NCBI RefSeq assembly: GCF_024295625.1 | Contig: NZ_JANCOJ010000002.1 | Location: 542,461 to 606,460, forward strand | Origin: Streptococcus sp. CF8_St5-11 | Lineage (GTDB): Bacteria > Bacillota > Bacilli > Lactobacillales > Streptococcaceae | Length of the DNA: 64,000 nucleotides | Direction: 5' to 3' | Shown here: positions 1 through 6,146 of the stretch, one piece after another | Layout of the letters: each line of letters opens with the position of its first letter | How positions within the stretch are numbered: position 1 is the stretch's first letter | The notes under the pieces: model-generated | Database searches by the model: none | Seen by the model: only the letters and a program-made list of their open reading frames with translations | Told to the model about the DNA's origin: nothing | Position numbers and translations under genes: made by a program

Positions 1-11
1 TTTTCATGTAA
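1..11 (+). promoter_or_regulatory. msrDL: 3' end of the msrDL leader peptide ORF (partial)
   Basis: The window opens with ttttcatgtaa, which reads ..F-M-stop in the frame expected for the last codons of MsrDL (MYLIFM), the erythromycin-sensing leader peptide known upstream of msr(D). The rest of the leader and the mef gene lie before the window. The match rests on only a few codons plus its position 79 bp before msr(D). Confidence 0.6.
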
Positions 12-24
12 CTCTTCCTGCTAA

Positions 25-70
25 AATCGCAGGGTTTTCCCTGCATACAAGCAAATGAAAGCATGCGATT
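25..70 (+). promoter_or_regulatory. Attenuator-type hairpins between msrDL and msr(D)
   Basis: Two mutually exclusive pairings are visible. GCAGGG (29-34) pairs with CCCTGC (39-44) around a TTTT loop, and AATCGCA (25-31) can pair with TGCGATT (64-70). They sit between the leader peptide stop and the strong AGGAGG ribosome site at 77-82. In the known system, drug-stalled ribosomes on the leader control whether msr(D) is read through. That these stems are the switch here is inference. Confidence 0.5.
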
Positions 71-89
71 ATAGACAGGAGGAAATGTT

Positions 90-1553
90 ATGGAATTAAT
101 ATTAAAAGCAAAAGACATTCGTGTGGAATTCAAAGGACGCGATGTTTTAGATATAAATGAATTAGAAGTATATGATTATGACCGTATTGGTTTAGTAGGA
201 GCAAATGGTGCTGGAAAAAGCACTTTACTCAGGGTACTTTTAGGAGAATTAACTCCCCCAGGATGTAAAATGAATCGTCTGGGTGAACTTGCCTATATTC
301 CCCAGTTGGACGAAGTAACTCTGCAGGAGGAAAAAGATTTTGCACTTGTAGGCAAGCTAGGTGTTGAGCAATTAAATATACAGACTATGAGCGGTGGTGA
401 AGAAACAAGGCTTAAAATAGCACAGGCCTTATCGGCACAGGTTCATGGTATTTTAGCGGATGAACCTACGAGCCATTTAGACCGTGAAGGAATTGATTTT
501 CTAATAGGACAGCTAAAATATTTTACAGGTGCACTGTTAGTTATTAGCCATGACCGCTATTTTCTTGATGAAATAGTAGATAAAATATGGGAACTGAAAG
601 ATGGCAAAATCACTGAGTATTGGGGAAACTATTCTGATTATCTTCGTCAGAAAGAGGAAGAACGTAAGAGCCAAGCTGCAGAATACGAACAATTTATTGC
701 GGAACGTGCCCGATTGGAAAGGGCTGCGGAGGAAAAGCGAAAACAGGCTCGTAAAATAGAACAGAAGGCAAAAGGTTCTTCAAAGAAAAAAAGTACTGAA
801 GACGGAGGGCGTTTAGCTCATCAAAAATCAATAGGAAGTAAGGAAAAAAAGATGTATAATGCTGCTAAAACCCTAGAGCACAGGATTGCGGCCTTAGGAA
901 AAGTAGAAGCTCCGGAAGGCATTCGCAGAATTCGTTTCAGGCAAAGTAAAGCATTGGAGCTCCATAATCCATACCCTATAGTCGGTGCAGAAATTAATAA
1001 AGTATTTGGGGATAAGGCTCTGTTTGAAAATGCATCTTTTCAAATTCCGTTAGGAGCAAAAGTGGCGTTAACTGGTGGTAATGGAATCGGAAAAACAACT
1101 TTAATCCAAATGATCTTAAACCATGAAGAAGGAATTTCTATTTCGCCTAAGGCAAAAATAGGTTACTTTGCACAGAATGGTTACAAGTACAACAGTAATC
1201 AGAATGTTATGGAGTTTATGCAGAAGGATTGTGACTACAATATATCAGAAATTCGTTCAGTGCTAGCATCTATGGGGTTCAAACAGAACGATATTGGAAA
1301 AAGTTTATCTGTTTTAAGCGGTGGAGAAATTATAAAATTGTTGCTTGCTAAAATGCTCATGGGTAGATATAACATCCTAATAATGGATGAACCCAGTAAC
1401 TTCCTTGACATACCAAGTTTAGAGGCTTTGGAAATACTAATGAAGGAGTACACCGGAACTATCGTGTTTATCACCCACGATAAACGATTACTCGAAAATG
1501 TAGCAGATGTAGTTTATGAAATTAGAGATAAGAAAATAAATCTGAAACATTAA
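90..1553 (+). CDS. msrD: Msr(D) ABC-F ribosomal protection protein (macrolide resistance)
   Basis: 487-residue ABC-F protein with two ATP-binding cassettes and no membrane segments. The first cassette has Walker [10 protein letters not shown] (about residues 37-45), signature MSGGE and Walker [12 protein letters not shown]. The second has [14 protein letters not shown] and [11 protein letters not shown] long charged linker of about residues 185-260 joins them. ABC-F proteins of this class bind the ribosomal E site and displace 14/15-membered macrolides. The protein is recognisable as Msr(D), normally co-transcribed with the Mef efflux pump in the MEGA and Tn1207 elements. The mef gene is outside the window, but the leader-peptide end and regulatory hairpins just upstream fit this arrangement. 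The start is supported by AGGAGG seven bases before ATG. This is an acquired resistance gene, not part of the core genome. Confidence 0.95.
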
Positions 1554-1641
1554 ATTTAAGGTAGTCGCTGGTCAGTATAGTCTGTTCTGGTTGGCGACTC
1601 CATTGTTGAAGAGTATAAAGACTTTAGATTTTATGAATATT

Positions 1642-1679
1642 AAAAATAGGAACAGTCAATTGAACTGCTCCTATTTTTC
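1642..1679. terminator. Bidirectional terminator between msrD and the convergent operon
   Basis: AAAAATAGGA and TCCTATTTTT form a stem (with a bulge) around a short CAGT/ACTG-containing loop, with A-runs on the left and T-runs on the right. It can stop transcription from msr(D) and from the opposing genes. The stop codon of the minus-strand gene ending at 1671 lies inside it. Confidence 0.75.
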
Positions 1680-1970
1680 TGCTAAATATATTGTAGTTTT
1701 CTTATATGTATAATGATAGATTAGCGGATTCTCATCTACGGTACTTACTTCAAATATGAAGAAGTGATCGCGGTTATCTCTGGACTTTTCCTTATTGAGG
1801 ACAAAGTAATTCTTACGTGAAGTCGCCATTGTTTTTAGGATATCATCAGTTAGGAAGGTCAATGGAATATTCATGTTAGAGTAGCGGTAGAAGTCACGTT
1901 CAAAATCTTGGTAGCTCTCGCTATAATAGTCCATTTGTAGGTGATTACGCTGAAACTCAAGCTGATTCAT
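1671..1970 (-). CDS. DUF5960-like small protein of the MEGA SOS-type operon
   Basis: 99-residue acidic/aromatic cytoplasmic protein with no membrane segment, starting MNQLEF and ending YLAEK. I recognise it as the DUF5960-type protein found behind umuC and YolD-like genes in streptococcal mobile elements; its function is not known. I chose the ATG at 1970 rather than an upstream start at 1994, because the family begins at MNQLEF and this ATG overlaps the 3' end of the YolD-like gene by 14 bases, which suggests translational coupling. It is the last gene of the minus-strand operon and ends in the shared terminator. Confidence 0.7.
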   Translation of the reverse strand: MNQLEFQRNHLQMDYYSESYQDFERDFYRYSNMNIPLTFLTDDILKTMATSRKNYFVLNKEKSRDNRDHFFIFEVSTVDENPLIYHYTYKKTTIYLAEK

Positions 1971-2325
1971 AGAGCACCTCCTCGACAAGTTCAATACTAA
2001 TAATGTCTTTTAATTTCAAATTGATGTGACCTGTTGTAGTTTTTATCAAAATGAAATCTTTGGTCAGACTTGGTATTGTTCCAGTGTAGGAAACACGCTT
2101 GTTTTTTTCAATCACTTGAATGCGTGTGCGTAGCTGCCCGGCGTATACTTGACTGAGGAGTAATAATTTCTTCTCTAGTGATAAGTCAGACATGTACGTT
2201 ACTTTGTTTGTATCATCAGAGAGTGCTGATGCATGTTCAGATAGGAAAAAGCCCATCCATTTTTGCATCTTTGTATCCTGGTACTCTCTTGCTGATTGAA
2301 ATGGTAAATATGAACGGTCAATCAT
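1957..2325 (-). CDS. YolD-like protein
   Basis: 122-residue protein with the features of the YolD family. It opens with a helical segment, DRSYLPFQSAREYQD, and ends with a small beta-domain (YTGTIPSL, IKLKDI-type residues 85-115). YolD-like proteins are usually encoded next to Y-family polymerases of the UvrX/UmuC type and are thought to act with them in the DNA-damage response; their biochemistry is poorly known. The same neighbourhood appears here, since the gene follows a umuC relic and a little-finger-like ORF on the same strand. No signal peptide or membrane segment is visible. Confidence 0.7.
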   Translation of the reverse strand: MIDRSYLPFQSAREYQDTKMQKWMGFFLSEHASALSDDTNKVTYMSDLSLEKKLLLLSQVYAGQLRTRIQVIEKNKRVSYTGTIPSLTKDFILIKTTTGHINLKLKDIISIELVEEVLYESA

Positions 2326-2337
2326 ATCAAATCCTTT

Positions 2338-2673
2338 CTATGCAGAGGCAAGGGTATTTTTATCAAATTGAATCGTAAAACCTTGAATTCCCCCACCTGT
2401 GTAACATTCTTTAAAGCGATTGATTACCTCAGTATAGATTATCACAGATGAGCTTGTTGGCTTAATGCTAAATGTAAATTCCAATGGTAATCGGTTTTCA
2501 GATTTAGCATGTACTAGTCGTATCGATATTTCAGTTGTTTTGAGTTTTCTCTGACGAAGTTTTGAAGTTGCTGTTTCAACGATTCCATGTAAAAATCTTT
2601 CAAGCATTTCAATATCATTACATCCTTTGCTACGGATTTCTGAAAATTGTACTGTATTTTTTTCTTGTTTCAT
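2338..2673 (-). CDS. Stand-alone protein resembling a Y-family polymerase little-finger domain
   Basis: 111 residues, no membrane segment. Its middle (DIEMLERFLHGIVE, LRQRKLKTTEISIRLVH, FKECYTGGGIQGFTIQF) has the same order of elements as the C-terminal little-finger domain of streptococcal UmuC-like polymerases: a helix with DIE..L, an LR...KTT..I strand, then F...YT.G.....G. The start overlaps the umuC relic stop by four bases (ATGA), so it was translated as part of that operon. The function is unknown. It may bind DNA or compete with the polymerase for a clamp or partner protein, but that is inference. The fold similarity is by eye only. Confidence 0.55.
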   Translation of the reverse strand: MKQEKNTVQFSEIRSKGCNDIEMLERFLHGIVETATSKLRQRKLKTTEISIRLVHAKSENRLPLEFTFSIKPTSSSVIIYTEVINRFKECYTGGGIQGFTIQFDKNTLASA

Positions 2674-3100
2674 TTTAATCCCTCCAATCCACCCGCGGAA
2701 TGACCACCGATAAGTTTACTGCGTTCAATATTTCTGGAACCTTCAGTTAGGACGGTTCCTTTTTGTATGGCTAAAAAACCAAACTGTTCTCTGACAACAT
2801 CAATAGCTGTCTGAAGTCTATTATCTTTTTCAATTTGTTCTACATCATCAAAGAGTGATAGTAGAGTATAGCTTTCATCTACGAAGCCACTATAAGATAC
2901 ACCAATTTGTCTCACTGCACCAGAGGTGTATTTTTTCGGAATAATACAAGTACATGACTCACCATTGTTTTGGGGAGATTTGCGGGTTCAATTTTATTCT
3001 GAGCATTTATAGATTTTTTCATCTCAGTCCTAGAATAGCCAATATGAATAGAAACGACAGTAGTCAATACTAGGGCTACTGTTCCGTTCCACAGTATCAT
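2670..3100 (-). pseudogene. umuC: umuC relic (5' two-thirds deleted, one-base frameshift)
   Basis: Two overlapping reading frames together spell the last ~140 residues of a streptococcal UmuC-type Y-family DNA polymerase. Residues VVSIHIGYSRTEMKKSINAQ and KIEPAN come from bases 3100-2912. GVSYSGFVDES, SLFDDVEQIEK, DQFGF-type segments and the terminal RSKLIGGHSAGGLEGLK come from 2915-2670. The frame breaks at the T-run 2931-2936: one extra A on the coding strand would restore the expected FRKKYTSGAVRQIG. The palm and fingers parts (about 340 residues with the catalytic acids) are missing; the promoter region lies only a few codons upstream of the surviving part. It cannot make an active polymerase. 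The downstream operon genes remain open. Confidence 0.85.
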
Positions 3101-3114
3101 TTAAAAATCATTTT

Positions 3115-3290
3115 CACACCCTTTCGTCTATTAGTATAGAAGAAAGCTCTCAGCACATGTTGAGTGTGTAAGTTTGTTAGTGAAACGTAGCTAAATCTCT
3201 CGCTTTTTTATTTCAAAGCTCCAGTGGAGCTTTGAACTCCCAAACCTTTTGAGTCCCACAGATGCATTATAACGGGGCTGTAGCATTGAT
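3115..3290 (-). promoter_or_regulatory. umuC-operon promoter region, copy A
   Basis: Read on the minus strand this contains gtttcactaacaaac, then tctatactaatagacgaaag (a -10-like TATACT) leading into the umuC relic. Most of it recurs at 5365-5485 (copy B): the ctattagtatagaa core, the gtttgttagtgaaacg block and the cttttgagtcccacaga block. The conserved blocks look like the operator and promoter of an SOS-type operon. Copy A also carries a perfect 11-bp hairpin (3212-3236) that copy B lacks. Confidence 0.6.
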
Positions 3291-3832
3291 GTCAAAACTT
3301 TCACCTCCTATATAAACAAATTCTATCCAACGTTTAAAAAGGATCAGTAGCTGATAATATATAGCGGTTTGCATCGTGACGACAAGTAGGTGGATTACGA
3401 TTATTTGTAATTTATAAAATCTATGATGAGAGGTACGTGATTAGAGGTATCAAGTAATTTTTATTTTGCTAGAGCAAGCAACAAATCTTCTTCATAAGGA
3501 CTATGCTAAGCAGATGTATCAGATACTAGATTTAGATAAATTTGAATGAGTTATGATGAATCAACTTCTAGACCACATCAGCATTTAAGAGGATAGGAAA
3601 ATTAGAGTACCCTTCACAGAGGGAACTGAGGTACAGTTATAGAAAAAGAAAGGCTGTAATAACAGCTGGAAAACATTTTCGTTACAGCCTAATTTGCGTT
3701 TTTGTGGTATACTGAAATTGTTGAATGACTTTGAAAGTAAACAAGAAAAATAACTATTAAGGCTTTTATATTTGATAGTTATATTTTCGAAAATATAATA
3801 TAATCAAAGATATTGCAGATGGATAATAAAAT
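3291..3832. other. Non-coding stretch with palindromes upstream of the Abi gene
   Basis: No intact gene. A short degenerate reading stretch near 3475-3600 (plus strand, broken by stops) suggests an old gene remnant that I cannot identify. A hairpin is formed by AGGCTGTAA (3651-3659) and TTACAGCCT (3682-3690), with an inner GAAAA/TTTTC stem. Two further palindromes lie just before the Abi gene: TAACTAT/ATAGTTA (3751-3781) and ATATTTTCGAAAATAT (3781-3796). The last overlaps TATAAT (3794-3799), a likely -10 box with a weak TTTGAT -35 17 bases upstream. These palindromes could be operators for the Abi gene. Confidence 0.5.
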
Positions 3833-5035
3833 ATGACTAGAGAAAAAGCGTTTAAAACTATTGAAGAGCAGATTTTGATTCAACGGGGCAGGAATTTGAA
3901 GATTACCGATGAGCCAGGGATGGTAAGTTTTATTCAGCAGAAAAATTATTTTAATTCTATAAATGGTTTTGAAACTATTTTTTTGGAGACCTCTAACCCT
4001 AAAAAATATATGAAAAGAGTCTCTTTTAAAGATTTTGAGAGAATATACACATTAGATAGAAATATAGCTAAGTACCTATTTCAAGAAATCGAAAAGATTG
4101 AGGTTGAACTGAAGTCGAGAATTGCATACGAATTTTCAAAAGTTCATTGCAATAATGGTATTGCTTCTAACTTAAAGTATTTAGATATCAATTGTTATGT
4201 GCTACCGATAGCACACAATCGAAATTCTTTTACAGAGTATTTTTATACTCATGGAGATAATAAAAAAACGCATTCTTTTTTTAGAGTGCATACTATTTCT
4301 GCCAAGATTAAAGATGTAATGTTTACAGGTAAAATTAGTACCTCTCATACTCGTAACGGAGATGTATATTACAACCTAGAAGGTGATTTTGATGGAATAG
4401 TTGATGACCTTAAAATAAATCAATATCGAGGGAGATTTTCAATAAAAGCTTCTAATACTCCTAGTAATATTTCTTCATTAAACGGTTCTATGAATGTGAC
4501 GATTCAAATTAATAACATAGAGGGAAGATTTTTTGAATTATCTTATTCAGACTTCTGTAAAATTAAATATCCATATATTTCTAGCTATAAAAATCCTCCG
4601 CTTTGGGTTATTATTGATACACTAATGTTGAATGACTTGCTGGTTTTATTCCAAGGATTAGACATTGCTATACAAAATAAAATTATGAGTGAGATGGGAT
4701 TTGATTCCTCTATTAGTGGGAGTCGAGAAAAATTCATTAACGCTTGTGAAATACTGCGTGAGTTGAGAAACCAATTGGCACACTTTGGTCTCATAACCAG
4801 ATATAGGACGGGAAATAGTATTCTAATCAATAGACTTTTTATCTCTGATTTGTTACTTACTCCTAAAAGGAATAATAGAGTTTTAAAGTTTTATCAAGGT
4901 TTAAAAATTTTAAATTCTTTTAATAGATTCTCTCTTAAAAGGATTGATCGAGCTATTCAATCATATTATTTAAAAAATATGTTACTATTGAAGTTTGATA
5001 TTAATAAAAATTTTTTTAATAGAATTGGCAAGTAA
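3833..5035 (+). CDS. Abi_2 family abortive-infection protein (AbiD/AbiF type, HEPN)
   Basis: 400-residue cytoplasmic protein of the Abi_2 family. The N-terminal part (residues 1-110: FIQQKNYFNSINGF, FKDFERIYTLDRNIAKYLF, VELKSRIAYEFSKVH) and C-terminal part (residues 250-320: PPLWVIIDTLMLNDLL, REKF, LRELRNQLAHFG) match the family order. R312-NQLA-H317 is a HEPN R-x4-H ribonuclease motif; R96 with H105 may form the other half-site. These proteins are dormant RNases or toxins that stop phage growth; Cas13 is thought to share ancestry with them. Unusual is an insertion of about 85 beta-rich residues (roughly 150-235) between the halves. There is no clear ribosome site before the ATG. A small RNA unit follows at once on the same strand. 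Base composition is very AT-rich, unlike the core genes. Confidence 0.8.
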   Translation: MTREKAFKTIEEQILIQRGRNLKITDEPGMVSFIQQKNYFNSINGFETIFLETSNPKKYMKRVSFKDFERIYTLDRNIAKYLFQEIEKIEVELKSRIAYEFSKVHCNNGIASNLKYLDINCYVLPIAHNRNSFTEYFYTHGDNKKTHSFFRVHTISAKIKDVMFTGKISTSHTRNGDVYYNLEGDFDGIVDDLKINQYRGRFSIKASNTPSNISSLNGSMNVTIQINNIEGRFFELSYSDFCKIKYPYISSYKNPPLWVIIDTLMLNDLLVLFQGLDIAIQNKIMSEMGFDSSISGSREKFINACEILRELRNQLAHFGLITRYRTGNSILINRLFISDLLLTPKRNNRVLKFYQGLKILNSFNRFSLKRIDRAIQSYYLKNMLLLKFDINKNFFNRIGK

Positions 5036-5038
5036 GTG

Positions 5039-5067
5039 TTGCAAAAAGTTGCTGGTTATGATAGAAT
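5039..5067 (+). promoter_or_regulatory. Promoter of the candidate RNA downstream of the Abi gene
   Basis: TTGCAA (5039-5044) and TAGAAT (5062-5067) are separated by exactly 17 bases. The -35 box starts four bases after the Abi stop codon. This predicts a start near 5075. Confidence 0.6.
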
Positions 5068-5074
5068 AATATAG

Positions 5075-5168
5075 TTATATTTTAGTGCCACGACGGCGTG
5101 AAATCCTTGAAAGAGGTTTTCAAAAAGTCATAAGGGGGAAGGTTAATAAACTTTCCTCCTTATTTTAT
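5075..5168 (+). ncRNA. Candidate small structured RNA paired with the Abi_2 gene
   Basis: About 90 nt with no useful reading frame. It shows three hairpins in order: CACG-ACGG-CGTG (5089-5100); GAAATCC/AGGTTTTC (5100-5121); and a strong terminator stem AAGGGGGAAGGTT/AACTTTCCTCCTT (5132-5161, two G-U pairs) followed by a T-rich tract. With its own promoter overlapping the end of the Abi gene it forms a complete small transcription unit. Small structured RNAs encoded beside AbiF-type HEPN proteins have been reported as RNA partners/antitoxins. Assigning that role here is inference from position and structure. Confidence 0.55.
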
Positions 5169-5364
5169 TTATTTAGATAAGTTGAAAATAGTGTTGAAGA
5201 TGTTTGATTTCTGAAGTACCTTGAATTGTATAGAGTTTACATGCAGTTTAGAATTTCTGATTTATTATCCAGAGGATAGAACCGCTTATTGAAGATATTT
5301 TAGAAAGTTAGTCATTACCAAAGTTAATATTTATTTCTACAGTATAATTCTAAAATCACTTTTT

Positions 5365-5485
5365 TTCTCTTTCGTCTATTAGTATAGAAAAAAGCTAACA
5401 CTACATGTGGAGTGTGTGAGTTTGTTAGTGAAACGAAATTAATCCTCAAAAGGTTTCCCAAAACTTTTGAGTCCCACAGACGCAT
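5365..5485 (-). repeat. SOS-type promoter region, copy B
   Basis: Second copy of the region at 3115-3290, same orientation. Shared blocks are tcgtctattagtatagaa, gtgtgagtttgttagtgaaacg and cttttgagtcccacaga. Here no umuC follows on the minus strand; instead the sequence runs into about 200 bases of unassigned DNA (5169-5364) before the Abi unit. Upstream on the minus strand it is joined to the repressor relic at 5486-5685. Confidence 0.6.
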
Positions 5486-5685
5486 CATGAGGAGAAATCA
5501 TGAGGGATATTATCAGTTGAATAAGTAAGAGTATAATCTACATCTCCAAAGTAGGAGTGGCTAGTTCCAGCAGAAAGACCTTCATAGGTTTTATAACTGA
5601 ATAGATCGACTTACTTTGTTGTCGAATTTTTCCTGTTCTTCAAGTAATTCTGAGGAATAGACGACAACTTTAAAATCAAATAAGC
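5486..5685 (-). pseudogene. Relic of a LexA/S24-like SOS repressor (HdiR/ImpR type)
   Basis: On the minus strand, SSELLEEQEKFDNKV followed after a one-base shift by VDLFSYKTYEGLSAGTSHSY and FGDVDYTLTYSTDNIPHDFSS reproduces the region around the self-cleavage site of streptococcal S24-family repressors. It includes the SAGT Ala-Gly pair. It ends at TGA just where the family continues with the catalytic GDSMEP segment. The N-terminal HTH part is absent because the left end of the recombinase element begins at about 5686. Such repressors normally sit beside umuC and control it, which agrees with the promoter copy next to it. Confidence 0.6.
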
Positions 5686-5762
5686 TAAAAACGCTCTAAA
5701 ATCATTAAATTGATATTAAAGTGTTTTTTATTGTCAAAATATACAATTGAAAAAATTTCCAG
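5686..5762. repeat. Left direct repeat of the recombinase element
   Basis: Aligns with 13940-14015: the common core is cattaaattgatatta followed by gtgttttttattgtcaaaat and an A/T-rich tail. The left copy ends with acaattgaaaaaattt and aaaaaatttccag (5750-5762); exact copies of these occur again at 14145-14160 and 14062-14074. Confidence 0.65.
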
Positions 5763-5785
5763 CTTTTTTAAAATCACTATCTCAG

Positions 5786-5814
5786 ATGACAATTTAATCA
5801 AAATATGATATAAT
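5786..5814 (+). promoter_or_regulatory. Promoter of the recombinase operon
   Basis: ATGACA (5786-5791) and TATAAT (5809-5814) are 17 bases apart. Transcription from here would give a leader of about 325 nt before the first recombinase gene. Confidence 0.55.
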
Positions 5815-5872
5815 ACAGAAAAAGTAAAAATAACAAAAGTAACTTACCAAAGTAAAAGAAAAAAAGTATATA

Positions 5873-5926
5873 GATAGCCACGGCGGATATTCCTTTCATC
5901 GTTTAGAAGGAGTTGCTGTGGTTATC
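5873..5926 (+). promoter_or_regulatory. Long hairpin in the 5' leader of the recombinase operon
   Basis: GATAGCCACGGC (5873-5884) pairs with GCTGTGGTTATC (5915-5926) with two G-U pairs. An inner stem TTCCTTTC/GAAGGAG caps it. The stem lies about 60 bases after the promoter and 220 bases before the first start codon. It could be a structured leader or part of a small RNA; no protein is encoded between it and 6147. The remaining 5927-6146 shows nothing I can name except the ribosome site AAGGAG before 6147. Confidence 0.45.
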
Positions 5927-6146
5927 GTTGTTGCTGAGCTAGTTAATTGCTCTTATTACTTAGATGAAGTTACTTTTATTATTGAATTAATTTAAATAAT
6001 AATAACGATCAATGAAAGTACTCATCGATATTTCCTTTTTGCAGTTTAGAGCTCAAAGGAGAACAGTACTGATTTGGTCGTTTTTTTGCGTATTGACATC
6101 CTAAAAGCCAGTCAGAACCTTCAGTCATGATAAACAAGGAGAATTA

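Noticed and set aside
3212..3236. Perfect 11-bp hairpin as a terminator
   Set aside because: The T-run lies before, not after, the stem on the plus strand and is an A-run on the minus strand, so it does not form a normal intrinsic terminator for either direction.
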